Under the pieces are notes generated by a model. The model was not told where the DNA came from, ran no database searches, and saw only the letters and a list, made by a program, of their open reading frames with translations. From contig DATMAR010000012.1 of NCBI GenBank assembly GCA_035559795.1, positions 1 through 64,000 of the forward strand: DNA of 64,000 bases. Reading direction: 5' to 3'. This document shows positions 27,078 to 36,539 of the stretch, piece after piece (the stretch's first letter is position 1; every line of letters starts with the position of its first letter). The translations under genes and the position numbers were made by a program. Source of the DNA: Fimbriimonadales bacterium (GTDB lineage Bacteria > Armatimonadota > Fimbriimonadia > Fimbriimonadales > ATM1).

Positions 27078-28211
27078 TTAACCGTGCCGCTTCATAAAAT
27101 ATTTCATGAATTCCGAAAGGACTTTCGCACCCTCTTCGGGGAAGGCGTTATACATCGAGGCGCGAATCCCTCCTGTGCTTCGGTGACCTTTCAATGTCAC
27201 CATGCCGAGTTCTTTCGCCTCTTTCACGAAGGTTTCGTCTAATTCCTCCGAAGGGCAGCGGAAAGTGATATTCATTCGACTACGATTCTCTTTTACAGCA
27301 TGCCCATGATAGAAACCGTTCGAACTATCAATGACGTCGTAAACGTATTTCGCCTTTCTTTCATTAATCGGGGCAATCCAATCAACCCCCCCGTTTTTCA
27401 GTAGCCATTTGTAGTAAAGACCGCAAATATAAATTGCGAAGCAGGGAGGCGTGTTGTGGATGGAATGGTCTTTATGCGCGAGATACCATGAGAGCATAAG
27501 CGGCAGATTTTGCGATTTCGATATTTCCAAAGCACGAGGACTTACGATGACTGACGTTACTCCGGCAGGACCTTGGTTCTTTTGCGCTCCGGCAAAAATC
27601 ACGTCGTATTTATGGATATCGAACTTTCTGCTCAAAATATTGCTCGAAGCATCGCAAACGACCAACGCATCTTTCAGCCCGAAATCCGGATCGCGCAAAT
27701 AATCTACCCCCCCGACGGTTTCGTTGCTCGTGAAATAGATGTAGGAAACATCGGAACTGAATTTCGGTTCGTCGTCTTGCGGAGCGCGGTCATATCCGGT
27801 CGCTTCGCTCGTATAGGCGAGATGCACATTGGTAAGCTTTTGCGCATCTTTCATAGATTTATTGCCCCAATAGCCCGTGTCTACGTAATTCGGTGTTTTG
27901 CCTTCGATTTTGAGATTCATAGGCACCATCGCGTTCTGAAGGCTCGCACCGCCTTGCAGGAAAAGCACACCCCAATCCTCTGGGATATTCATGAGTTTGC
28001 GAAGATTCGCGATGGCTTCCATATGAATGTCTTCGTAAATCTTTCCACGATGGCTGAGTTCCATAACGCTCATCCCGCAGCCTTTGTAATTCAGTAAATC
28101 GTCTCGAGCCTCTTCGAGGACTTCGACGGGCAGCATTCCCGGTCCAGCAGAAAAGTTGAAAATTCTATCGTAGGGAAGGCCTGTTTTTTGGGGTTCTCGT
28201 GTCGGAATCAT
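27078..28211 (-). CDS. serC: Phosphoserine aminotransferase
   Basis: PLP enzyme that converts 3-phosphohydroxypyruvate to phosphoserine. The start at 28211 gives MIPTREPQKTGLPYDRIFNFSAGPG, the normal N-terminus; an upstream ATG is possible but lies inside the promoter. The PLP Lys is in FAGAQKNQGPAG. GxASLQNAMVP, SNETVGGV and HRSTGGIRASMYN also fit the family. About 377 residues. No Shine-Dalgarno precedes it; a promoter with a -10 six bases before the ATG suggests a leaderless mRNA. serA and serB are not nearby. Confidence 0.95.
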   Translation of the reverse strand: MIPTREPQKTGLPYDRIFNFSAGPGMLPVEVLEEARDDLLNYKGCGMSVMELSHRGKIYEDIHMEAIANLRKLMNIPEDWGVLFLQGGASLQNAMVPMNLKIEGKTPNYVDTGYWGNKSMKDAQKLTNVHLAYTSEATGYDRAPQDDEPKFSSDVSYIYFTSNETVGGVDYLRDPDFGLKDALVVCDASSNILSRKFDIHKYDVIFAGAQKNQGPAGVTSVIVSPRALEISKSQNLPLMLSWYLAHKDHSIHNTPPCFAIYICGLYYKWLLKNGGVDWIAPINERKAKYVYDVIDSSNGFYHGHAVKENRSRMNITFRCPSEELDETFVKEAKELGMVTLKGHRSTGGIRASMYNAFPEEGAKVLSEFMKYFMKRHG

Positions 28212-28217
28212 GCTTTT

Positions 28218-28246
28218 AGGATACCGGAAAACATGGAGCATGGCAA
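28218..28246 (-). promoter_or_regulatory. serC promoter, predicted leaderless
   Basis: On the minus strand, TTGCCA (28246-28241), a 17-base spacer and TATCCT (28223-28218) make a good sigma-70 promoter. The expected start of transcription, about 7 bases after the -10, coincides with the ATG at 28211. The -35 lies within the inverted repeat at 28234-28262. Confidence 0.6.
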
Positions 28247-28262
28247 CTATGACCATGCTCCA
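28234..28262 (-). terminator. Perfect 10-bp inverted repeat overlapping the serC promoter
   Basis: TGGAGCATGG (28234-28243) and CCATGCTCCA (28253-28262) are perfect reverse complements with a 9-base loop. On the minus strand the hairpin comes 25 bases after the stop of the 1029-aa gene and is followed by TGTTTTCC, like a terminator. It also contains the serC -35 box. It may therefore end one transcript and shape or regulate the start of the next. Confidence 0.5.
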
Positions 28263-28287
28263 CTTCGAAAAAAGTAACCGAGGTTTT

Positions 28288-31200
28288 TTAGTAAGTTACG
28301 AGCACCTTTACCTCGTCCATCGATGCAGTAGGTCCTGAGCGTGTGCTTATAAGGGAGGAGACATCTATTCGCACCCGAATTTCTTTCGTTGTCGGGTCGA
28401 TATAGTCCTTAGGATTGGCGATAGATGGAATGGTGAAAACGCCATCCAACAAAAGCAGTGTCCCGTTGAAAACGTGGTCGTAGACACCCGTTTTCCGGTT
28501 CAAAACGAAAACATCCATCGAGGACACCATGTTCGCTTTGCCTTCGATTCTCAGACCCAGATTCGCTACGTTATCCGTCGGAGAGGTCGTGATGTAATCC
28601 ACCTCGCTTGCCAAAGGAGAGCCTCTGCTCAAGATTCCCGGCGGAATTACGAGATATCCATCATCGGAGGCTACTATTTCCGCTATTCCCCCTGTGATGC
28701 TTCCGGATTTGATGGGAATGATTTGCTCGATTGCGAGTTCTTGCTCGGTTCCAGGGGGGGCGAAAGGTTGAATCCATGTACGCCAGTTATTTCCTTCCGC
28801 CCATTCGTGATGACCCCAAAATGTTTTGTTATCTGCGGGGTCTGTGACGCATGCAGAGTAATCACCCCAGCGACCGTACAAAGTGTAAGCACTCGTGCTG
28901 GATTTTACGATTTCCATATTCGGCATCGTCCCGAGAGGGTCGGCTGCTCTTCGAGAGGCAATCATCATCGAAAGATATTCACCCGTCGAACCAGGTGCTC
29001 CGCGTGCGCACACGAGTCCTGCATTTCCCACAGCGTCCACACTGATACTCGTAAACGCAGTGCGAATCGGGTCGCCTGGGTCGGCTTCACCGCTTTGCAC
29101 GAGTGTAGGTAAGTTGCCAGAAACAGGCCAACCGTTCATCTTGATTTCATACCAGCGAGCACGAACACGCGTGCTATTTACATGGTGCGTTGCCCACAAG
29201 GAACCGTTTCGATAAACACAACTCCAAAATCTGCTATCGAAGGTTTCTTGTTTAACGCTGCTTCCTTTTTGCGGCAGGTCTTCGGGGGGGCTATATGCGG
29301 GGACAGCGAGAGTGTACGTCGTGCGTGTTGGCGAGCCGAGAGGGTCTTGAATCGCATGCAAACGGACTGTCGTGTTCGTGCTCGATTCGAAATGCTCTAT
29401 CATGTATTGCGCAGGAGCATCTGCGTCCCACGTAATTGGAATACCATGACTTTGCTGACCAGTAATCAACAAGTTCTTCGTAAGCGGCGTGTTTCCTACG
29501 AGAACGTCGCTTTTTTTCAAAATGTAAATCAGATATTTTTGATTCGGGGTGAAAAAGTCTGCGGTCAAGTAAACGGCTTGCGTGTCAACTGCGATATTCG
29601 GAGAGTCTATGTCACTACCCGCTAACGAAGTTACATCGAAGCGATACTTGTACCAATTTCCGTTCGGGTCGGAATCATCGGAAACCGCGAGCAAGAAGTA
29701 GGATTTTCCATTTGTTCTTTCGCAAGCCATCGCCATGAAGCGTCCGCTATGCGGATCGTAAATGACCTCTGGGTCGAAAACGAAACTTCCGGTGCCTAAA
29801 GAACCCCAGAATCCATAGGATGCTTCGATTTCATCCTGAAATTGTTTCGTGCCGTCTTTCGTAAACCATGCGATTGCACCGTTCGTCATCACGGCTATGT
29901 GGTTAGGACCAGCAGCGAGATGCGGGTCGGGGGGAGTCCAGCCTGTATTGAGTACTCCGACGAATCCTCCAGCACGATTCATCCAACTGTAATCCTTCCA
30001 AGGGTCTTCACGAAATCGAGGATTGTACTTCGGCGGTTCGTGCGGTATTGCTTGTTCCGTAACCACACGAATTTCTTCCGTTTTGGAACTGCTTTCTCTT
30101 GCTGCGAGAATTTTTTCTAAAGCGTTTTGTGTTGATGCGTTGACTTCCTCTAATTCCTTTCTCATAGTGGGAGAAATGAATTGAGAGGGAAGCAAGCAAG
30201 TGTAATAAACACCGTTCGAATCATCCAAATTTCCGCGACCGTTCCAAGCAATGACAATGCTTCCATCGTGGAGATACGCGATTCGTTGTTTTCCCGTTGC
30301 TTCCGCTAATTTTTGCTCGCCTTCTCGATTTTTCGTTGCGCAGAAAGCAGGAGAAGTAGGCTTACCGTGTGCATCGAAGGTTTGCAAATAGATGTCTACA
30401 TCGTCTCCTTTCCATTCATTCCAACCGATAACGAAACTGCCATCAGGTCTTCCTGCAACGGCGGCACCGTTTTGATGGTTCGCGCTTTCGGAGAGCGGAA
30501 TGAAACCATTCGCAGATAAATCATCGTTCAATTTTATTGCTCGCACACGAAAGTCTCCATTGCTTTTGGATTCCATCCATGCGACGATATAAGATTTGCC
30601 GGCAGCGCAAATAACCGGTTCGACGGCGTTTTTCCCGCTAATGCATTTAGGAGTTCCGATTCTTTTGCCATTCAAAGAAAAACGTTGTGCATAAATTCCT
30701 ACGAGGTCGCCGTTTTCATCGAACCGCTGCCAAACTGCGAGCCCTTCATTTCCGGAAATCGCAACAGCAGGTTTTACGTCTCGTCCTTTTCCGACGTTAG
30801 AAATCTGAAATTCATTCGTTATAGGCTTGTCGTTTCTATCGAAAACGCGCGCAAAAATTCTGCTTTCTTTGCCACTGATTTCCGAAACGTAAACGGCGAT
30901 CCTTTTATCGTTTGAAGAAGCAGAAACGACATCGAACTGCTCACCTAAATAGCGGACATTCGTTTGCTTATCCCCTAAATAGATACCGCTCAAACTTCCA
31001 TCACGGTATAAGGATTGATAAAATGCGCGGGCTTTTCCTTCCGAAGTTAAAAAGCAGCAAGGTTGCATTTCCGGAAATTCTTCGTTTTTCGAGACACGCG
31101 ATTCGGAGGTGATTGGTTTTCCGAATTTATCGAAGACCCTGACAAAGACACCGGGCTTGCCACGCAATTGTCGTTGACTTTCCCATGCAATTGAAAATCT

Positions 31201-31377
31201 GCCATCGGGCAAGGCGGCAAGGGTGGCATTGTGTTGTTTCCCGAGAGTGAACTGATTCGCTCGACCTTCGATACGGATATATTCATTTCCGTTGTTTTCG
31301 AAGGCGTCGTAAAACCTCAGGTCGGAAAACGTGGAGTTGTTAGAAAGATAAATAGCACCAACTAAGAAAGAGAACAT
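28288..31377 (-). CDS. Large secreted beta-propeller-like protein of unknown function
   Basis: 1029 residues with a strong RBS (AAGGAGGG). A short hydrophobic N-terminus (MFSFLVGAIYL) suggests export, though the signal is weak. Residues ~45-400 are repeated beta units with recurring W-E/R-x-G and FDKxGKP/FDRNDKP/FDAHGKP motifs, as in exported propellers. A short helical linker follows (EEVNASTQNALEKI). Residues ~450-880 resemble a second propeller with GGFVGVLNTGWTPPDPHLAAGPNHIAVMTN. A C-terminal beta domain completes it. No enzyme motif is clear. Likely cell-surface or periplasmic. Confidence 0.75.
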   Translation of the reverse strand: MFSFLVGAIYLSNNSTFSDLRFYDAFENNGNEYIRIEGRANQFTLGKQHNATLAALPDGRFSIAWESQRQLRGKPGVFVRVFDKFGKPITSESRVSKNEEFPEMQPCCFLTSEGKARAFYQSLYRDGSLSGIYLGDKQTNVRYLGEQFDVVSASSNDKRIAVYVSEISGKESRIFARVFDRNDKPITNEFQISNVGKGRDVKPAVAISGNEGLAVWQRFDENGDLVGIYAQRFSLNGKRIGTPKCISGKNAVEPVICAAGKSYIVAWMESKSNGDFRVRAIKLNDDLSANGFIPLSESANHQNGAAVAGRPDGSFVIGWNEWKGDDVDIYLQTFDAHGKPTSPAFCATKNREGEQKLAEATGKQRIAYLHDGSIVIAWNGRGNLDDSNGVYYTCLLPSQFISPTMRKELEEVNASTQNALEKILAARESSSKTEEIRVVTEQAIPHEPPKYNPRFREDPWKDYSWMNRAGGFVGVLNTGWTPPDPHLAAGPNHIAVMTNGAIAWFTKDGTKQFQDEIEASYGFWGSLGTGSFVFDPEVIYDPHSGRFMAMACERTNGKSYFLLAVSDDSDPNGNWYKYRFDVTSLAGSDIDSPNIAVDTQAVYLTADFFTPNQKYLIYILKKSDVLVGNTPLTKNLLITGQQSHGIPITWDADAPAQYMIEHFESSTNTTVRLHAIQDPLGSPTRTTYTLAVPAYSPPEDLPQKGSSVKQETFDSRFWSCVYRNGSLWATHHVNSTRVRARWYEIKMNGWPVSGNLPTLVQSGEADPGDPIRTAFTSISVDAVGNAGLVCARGAPGSTGEYLSMMIASRRAADPLGTMPNMEIVKSSTSAYTLYGRWGDYSACVTDPADNKTFWGHHEWAEGNNWRTWIQPFAPPGTEQELAIEQIIPIKSGSITGGIAEIVASDDGYLVIPPGILSRGSPLASEVDYITTSPTDNVANLGLRIEGKANMVSSMDVFVLNRKTGVYDHVFNGTLLLLDGVFTIPSIANPKDYIDPTTKEIRVRIDVSSLISTRSGPTASMDEVKVLVTY

Positions 31378-31430
31378 CGTTTGTCCCTCCTTTTTTGAAT
31401 TTAGGACGGTATCAGGTTCGAATTCGTTCG

Positions 31431-33407
31431 CTATCCTTCCAGGTGCTCGTATTGGTCTTTCAGAGAGGCTATAACGGCGCTGTCTGCGAGCGTGGTGGTG
31501 TCGCCAAGAGCCCTTCCTTCGGCTATGTCTCGAAGCAGTCTACGCATGATTTTGCCGCTTCGGGTTTTAGGAAGGTCAGCACATATAAAAATTTCCTCTG
31601 GTCGCGCAATCGGACCGATCATTTTTGCCACATGCTCCTTTAGTTCATCTGTTAGCGAAGTCGTATCACGGTCAGAGATTTCTGCATCAGGCGGCGCAGT
31701 GTTATTCGTCCGCAGTAAAACGAAAGCGCTGATGGCTTGGCCCTTTATTTCATGGGAACGACCGATGACAGCGGCTTCTGCAACTGCTGGATGAGAAACC
31801 AATGCGCTTTCGACTTCCATCGTGCTGATACGATGTCCGGATACGTTCATTACGTCGTCCACGCGTCCGAGCAGCCATAAATATCCATCCTCGTCACGCT
31901 TTACTCCATCACCCGTAAAATAGACTCCCGGAAATCGGCTCCAGTATTGTGATATGTATCGATCAGGGTCGTTGAAAATCCCTCGAAGCATCGCTGGCCA
32001 GGGTCGCGTGAGAACTAAATATCCACCGTGTGCACCTTCGAGAGGTTCGCCTTGTTCGGAATAGATTTCCGCTTTTATCCCTGGAAACGGATGCGTCGCT
32101 GAACCCGGTTTGCATGTCGTAATCCCAGGTAACGGTGTGATAAGAATCTGTCCTGTTTCCGTTTGCCACCATGTGTCGACTACCGGGCATCTTCCCCCCC
32201 CGATGTGTTTCCAATACCAAACCCATGCTTCCGGGTTGATGGGTTCGCCAACAGTTCCTAAAAGTCGCAAAGAGGTGAGGTCGCATCTTTCCGGATATTT
32301 ATCCCCCCATTTCATAAATGTTCGTATCGCCGTTGGAGCGGTATATAAAATATTGACTTTGTGCTTTTCAATGATTCTCCAGAATCGGTCTTTATCGGGT
32401 GTGTCAGGCGAGCCTTCATAGATGAGAATTGTCGCACCGCTTGCGAGCGGTCCGTAAACAACATAACTGTGACCGGTTACCCATCCGATGTCCGCTGTGC
32501 ACCAGAAAATGTCGTTTTCCTTGTAATCGAAAATCCATTGGAAAGTCGCCAAAGTCCCTGTGAGATACCCCCCCGTTGTGTGTACGATGCCTTTGGGCTT
32601 ACCGGTAGAACCACTCGTATATAGAGTGAATAGCAAATCTTCACTCTCCATCGGTTCGCAAGGACATTCGTCGCTTTGACGAGGAACGATTTCATCCCAA
32701 AAGAAAACAGGGCAGTTTGTTTCGATAGGATTAACTTCTTTATTCAGCCTTCTATAAATTAGAATATTTCGGACAGACGGACAATCACGAACCGTTTCGT
32801 TAACCGTTTCGAGTAGTGGAACGATAGAGCCACGACGCCACCCACCATCAGCAGTGATTACGGTTACTGCTTGTGCGTCGTTAATTCTTTCTTTTAATGC
32901 CTCTGCAGAAAAGCCACCGAAAACTACGCTATGCGCGGCTCCGATCCTTGCGCACGCGAGCATCGCAATCGCAAGTTCGGGAACCATCGGCATGTAAATA
33001 CAGACGATCTCTCCTTTACGAACTCCTAACTCCTTGAGAGCATTCGCTGTGCGAGAGACTTCCGCTTTCAAATCCTTGTATGTGAGAGTGCGCGTTTCTC
33101 CTGGTTCTCCTTCCCAAATAATCGCTGTTTTGTTCGAGCGATTCGGTAAGTGCCTATCTACACAATTGTGACAAGCATTGATTTTCCCGCCGATGAACCA
33201 CTTTGCATATGGCGGTTTCCATTCGAGAACTGAGTGCCATTTTTCGAACCAATCGAGTTTTTCTGCCCAAGACTCCCAGAACTTTTCGAAATCCGAATCT
33301 GCCTTCTCGTAAATCGAGGGGTCGCTGATATTTGCATGCTTGATGAATTTTTCGGGCGGAGGGAAAACCCTTCCTTCCTGGAGCAAGGCTTCTATCGTTT
33401 CTGACAT
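31431..33407 (-). CDS. acs: Acetyl-CoA synthetase (AMP-forming)
   Basis: Activates acetate to acetyl-CoA through acetyl-AMP. 658 residues, the usual length. Motifs: YTSGSTGKPKG (AMP/phosphate loop), WWQTETGQ, TGDGVKRDEDGYLWLLGRVDD, NVSGHRIS and the C-terminal catalytic Lys region TRSGKIMRRLLR, which in relatives is controlled by acetylation. The N-terminal region KFWESWAEKLDWFEKW is typical. Monocistronic. Confidence 0.97.
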   Translation of the reverse strand: MSETIEALLQEGRVFPPPEKFIKHANISDPSIYEKADSDFEKFWESWAEKLDWFEKWHSVLEWKPPYAKWFIGGKINACHNCVDRHLPNRSNKTAIIWEGEPGETRTLTYKDLKAEVSRTANALKELGVRKGEIVCIYMPMVPELAIAMLACARIGAAHSVVFGGFSAEALKERINDAQAVTVITADGGWRRGSIVPLLETVNETVRDCPSVRNILIYRRLNKEVNPIETNCPVFFWDEIVPRQSDECPCEPMESEDLLFTLYTSGSTGKPKGIVHTTGGYLTGTLATFQWIFDYKENDIFWCTADIGWVTGHSYVVYGPLASGATILIYEGSPDTPDKDRFWRIIEKHKVNILYTAPTAIRTFMKWGDKYPERCDLTSLRLLGTVGEPINPEAWVWYWKHIGGGRCPVVDTWWQTETGQILITPLPGITTCKPGSATHPFPGIKAEIYSEQGEPLEGAHGGYLVLTRPWPAMLRGIFNDPDRYISQYWSRFPGVYFTGDGVKRDEDGYLWLLGRVDDVMNVSGHRISTMEVESALVSHPAVAEAAVIGRSHEIKGQAISAFVLLRTNNTAPPDAEISDRDTTSLTDELKEHVAKMIGPIARPEEIFICADLPKTRSGKIMRRLLRDIAEGRALGDTTTLADSAVIASLKDQYEHLEG

Positions 33408-33583
33408 GCGGCTGTTTTACTCGAAATGAGCCTTTTCTTTACACTTTCTATGCCTCAAATACTCCCGCTACTAAGACTTTTTACTTGGCTTTTTTCATTC
33501 TCTCTCCTCTAAAACTCTATTTGGAATCTGTTTTAGGAACGTGGCATGAAAAGATAACGTCTAAAAGAAGAACAAAGTGTGTT

Positions 33584-34873
33584 ATGAAAGTAATTCTATT
33601 TACGCTATTGGCATTTCTAACAGGATGGAATTCGCTGTTCGCTCAAAGTTCGCGAATGTGGATCAACCGTTACGAGGGACATTATTACGATACTCCTGTA
33701 GAACTCGACCTGGATCGAAAAGGAAATTGCATCGTTTTCGGCTCTTCTTATCCGGTTGGTTCGTTCAATAATTCAGATTATCTCGTCGTCAAATACAGTG
33801 CTTTAGGAGAGGAGGCGTGGACCTTTCGTTACGACTTGACGGATGACGATAGACCTCAAGCGATGGAGGTGCATAACGATAACAGTATTTATCTCACGGG
33901 TACGGCGGGAACTTTGAGGCTCGATGCTGACGGGAACTTGCTGTGGTCGAAGACAGATCACGATGGTTACGACCTCTCCGTAGATGCAGAAGGGAACTGT
34001 TATGTCGTGGGGGGGCTCGGAAGCGATGCCATGGTTCGAAAATACGATTCCAACGGTGTGCTGCTTTGGTCGAAAACCTATGACGGTCCTTCTGGTCAAG
34101 GTGATTTTGCTACGCATGTCATTGCGCTCTTACAGGGAAATATCTACGTCGGCGGATATCAAAACTCTATTCACGATGGAGAGACTGCGGATTTGATGCT
34201 TTTGAAATACGACCAGTACGGAGACTTGAAATGGAACTCGAGTTATAACGGACCAAAAAATAAAAACGACCTCCTTCGAGCGATGACAGTTGATACTGCC
34301 GGCAATATTTACATAGCAGGTTGGACTAACGTCCCTTACTATTACTACGGTGGGGACATAGGTGTAATTAAATTCGACTCGAGTGGAGGAAAAATATGGG
34401 ATAAGATTTTCAACGGAAGTTCCAATCTCGACGATTCGCCAACAGGGATTGCGTCCTATGGAGGTTCCGGCGTCGCTGTTTGCGGAACGACAGAAGGCTT
34501 CACGAGTTTGAACGACTTCATCGTCCTTCGATACGACGCTAACGGAAATCTGCTTTGGAGTTTTATTTGGGATGGCGGTGGCTCTGCGTTCGATACCGCG
34601 ACTTCCTTGCAGTTTATGGGCGGAAACCTTTATGCGGCGGGTGGAGGTTCTTTTTCGAGTGGAGTACCTCCGGATTTCGTTATTCATGTTTTCGGAAAAG
34701 TAGGAAAGCATTTAGGTTTTTATCGTCATGATGGCCCAGCGAAAAATTTAGATGTCATCTCGGATATCGAATTGAATAAAGGGGTTTATGTCACCGGTGA
34801 GTCCTACGGTTTCGACACGCAAAGCGATTTTATGACCGTGAAATTTTCTTATCTATTTTCGGATGAAAAATGA
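33584..34873 (+). CDS. Secreted SBBP-type beta-propeller protein
   Basis: About 429 residues from the ATG at 33584, which begins a clear signal peptide (MKVILFTLLAFLTGWNSLFAQ). The longer in-frame start at 33485 is TTG and would hide that signal. Repeats such as YSALGEEAWTF, YDSNGVLLWSKTY, YDQYGDLKWN and YDANGNLLWSF are the SBBP propeller pattern. No enzyme motif. Its 3' end overlaps the convergent GT-C gene by 25 bases. Confidence 0.87.
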   Translation: MKVILFTLLAFLTGWNSLFAQSSRMWINRYEGHYYDTPVELDLDRKGNCIVFGSSYPVGSFNNSDYLVVKYSALGEEAWTFRYDLTDDDRPQAMEVHNDNSIYLTGTAGTLRLDADGNLLWSKTDHDGYDLSVDAEGNCYVVGGLGSDAMVRKYDSNGVLLWSKTYDGPSGQGDFATHVIALLQGNIYVGGYQNSIHDGETADLMLLKYDQYGDLKWNSSYNGPKNKNDLLRAMTVDTAGNIYIAGWTNVPYYYYGGDIGVIKFDSSGGKIWDKIFNGSSNLDDSPTGIASYGGSGVAVCGTTEGFTSLNDFIVLRYDANGNLLWSFIWDGGGSAFDTATSLQFMGGNLYAAGGGSFSSGVPPDFVIHVFGKVGKHLGFYRHDGPAKNLDVISDIELNKGVYVTGESYGFDTQSDFMTVKFSYLFSDEK

Positions 34874-36498
34874 ATCGGCTCGTAAACGAAAATTGCGGCG
34901 TTGCGCACCTTGAATTCCTGCACTTTTTTCCACCCACGTTCACGATAAGCATTTAAAAGTAGATCGTAAGGACGAAGGGAAGTAGGATAACGTTTTCCTA
35001 AAAAGAATTCGTGCCCTTCGATAAACTCCTCTTCTGTCCGGTAATCCATTTCCCAACTCGTAACCGCGGCGTATCTTACTCCGAGTTTCTTAATAGAGTT
35101 CATGATATCCGAGCCGTCGATGTATTCCTCCGATACTAAATTGCTCACATCGAGGCCTGCAGCTTTCCATTGGTCGAGCATAAAAGGCGAGACGAGAATT
35201 TTAGGATGCGATTTGCTCCAATCCAAGAACGCCTCGATTACCGGTCGCGGATTGTTTTCGTATATTTTCTCTTTTGCATTTACGAAAGATAATGGCAGAA
35301 GCGCAAAAGTAGCGAGAAAAATGGGCATCGCAGTCTTTGAGAAACTTCTTACGAAAGGAAAGGCGAGAGCAGTGATGCCCAATGCGAGAAAAATAGATAG
35401 CCTCGAATCCATCCACAATAGTACAAAAGGGATGAAAATCGAATAAAGAGCAAAAGGTTTAGAAACGACTAAATAAGAAAGTCCAGCGGCGACGAGTGTC
35501 CATATCGCCCATGTAATTTGCGTGGTATAAAAATAAATCCCCCCCACATCGGCGAATCTCGAATGAACGACGACCCACCATGCCAACCAAATCGCGAGCC
35601 ACAAACAAAAGAAACGTTGGGATTTCCAAAGAAAATAAACCCCCAGTATGCTCATCGCTAACAAAGGGAGTATCGCTATTCCGAAAAGAACCTTCATCGA
35701 AGTATCACCTTTCGATATCGCTTTCGAGCCCACAGAATCCATAAAGGAAACGCCGATTCCCGCTGCCATATATTGCACGACTTGTAAGCCAGCGGTTCCT
35801 CTGGCTTCGACTTCCTCACGGTAACGACTAACTCCTACTTCCGTACCGAACTGCATATAAAGAGCAGTAGGAAGGATACCGAGGACACAAAAGAGAACAG
35901 GGGGGGCTATTTTCTTGAATGCCTTTCTCGATTCGTCATTCGAAAGAAAATGCGAAATCATAACGAAAAATGGCAAAAGTAAACCGTTATAACGAAAACT
36001 CAACGCTAATGCGGCGGTAATGTATGCCCATGTCCACTTTCGAGATAAAATCGCCCAAAATGTCGAGGCAGTCATTGCGGCGAATGGTAAATGAGAAGTA
36101 GCGCTCAACGAAGTGATCATTACGTAACGACTTCCGAGAATCGCAACTACCGCGAGAGAAATACCTATTAAGTTGAGCCTTCGTAAAATTCCGATCATTG
36201 CGAACCCGAAAATAAGATAACTTCCTAAACCGATGCATCTTCCAACGATTTCCGCAGTCGAAGCAGAAAAACCAGCGAATGGAGATAGTAATAAAGGAAA
36301 ACCTGGAGCGAATTTTTGGTCCGTTTGTTTGAATGCTGCAATATCGCGCGCTTGATCTAAATAAACATAAAAATCAGGGTCCGGATGAGGAAAATCGAAG
36401 GCGAGAATTATCAATAAAAGAAAAAAGCAACCGAAAAGTGCATATGCGATTGTCGCATCTATCCTCCGGATGCCCTCCAGCCGTGATGTTTCGACCAT
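34849..36498 (-). CDS. GT-C-fold integral membrane protein (glycosyltransferase-like)
   Basis: 549 residues with about ten to twelve hydrophobic helices. An acidic motif after the first helix (HPDPDFYVYLDQARDI) resembles the D-x-D loop of GT-C glycosyltransferases such as the ArnT/GT39 group, which use polyprenyl-phosphate sugars. The soluble C-terminal ~100 residues follow the last helix. Donor and acceptor are unknown. Located 41 bases after pdxS on the same strand. A 5-codon leader ORF ends directly before its ATG. Confidence 0.72.
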   Translation of the reverse strand: MVETSRLEGIRRIDATIAYALFGCFFLLLIILAFDFPHPDPDFYVYLDQARDIAAFKQTDQKFAPGFPLLLSPFAGFSASTAEIVGRCIGLGSYLIFGFAMIGILRRLNLIGISLAVVAILGSRYVMITSLSATSHLPFAAMTASTFWAILSRKWTWAYITAALALSFRYNGLLLPFFVMISHFLSNDESRKAFKKIAPPVLFCVLGILPTALYMQFGTEVGVSRYREEVEARGTAGLQVVQYMAAGIGVSFMDSVGSKAISKGDTSMKVLFGIAILPLLAMSILGVYFLWKSQRFFCLWLAIWLAWWVVVHSRFADVGGIYFYTTQITWAIWTLVAAGLSYLVVSKPFALYSIFIPFVLLWMDSRLSIFLALGITALAFPFVRSFSKTAMPIFLATFALLPLSFVNAKEKIYENNPRPVIEAFLDWSKSHPKILVSPFMLDQWKAAGLDVSNLVSEEYIDGSDIMNSIKKLGVRYAAVTSWEMDYRTEEEFIEGHEFFLGKRYPTSLRPYDLLLNAYRERGWKKVQEFKVRNAAIFVYEPIHFSSENR

Positions 36499-36527
36499 TT
36501 AGTTCGTTAGGCGCATTTAGTTCGTTA
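36496..36527 (-). repeat. 18-bp tandem duplication creating a 5-codon leader before the GT-C gene
   Basis: On the minus strand TAACGAACTAAATG occurs twice with an 18-base period, and the second copy includes the gene's ATG. The first copy supplies another ATG that reads Met-Arg-Leu-Thr-Asn-stop, with the TAA immediately followed by the GT-C start codon. This could couple translation to termination at the leader or simply be a duplication scar. Confidence 0.5.
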
Positions 36528-36539
36528 AGGGAATGCGAA

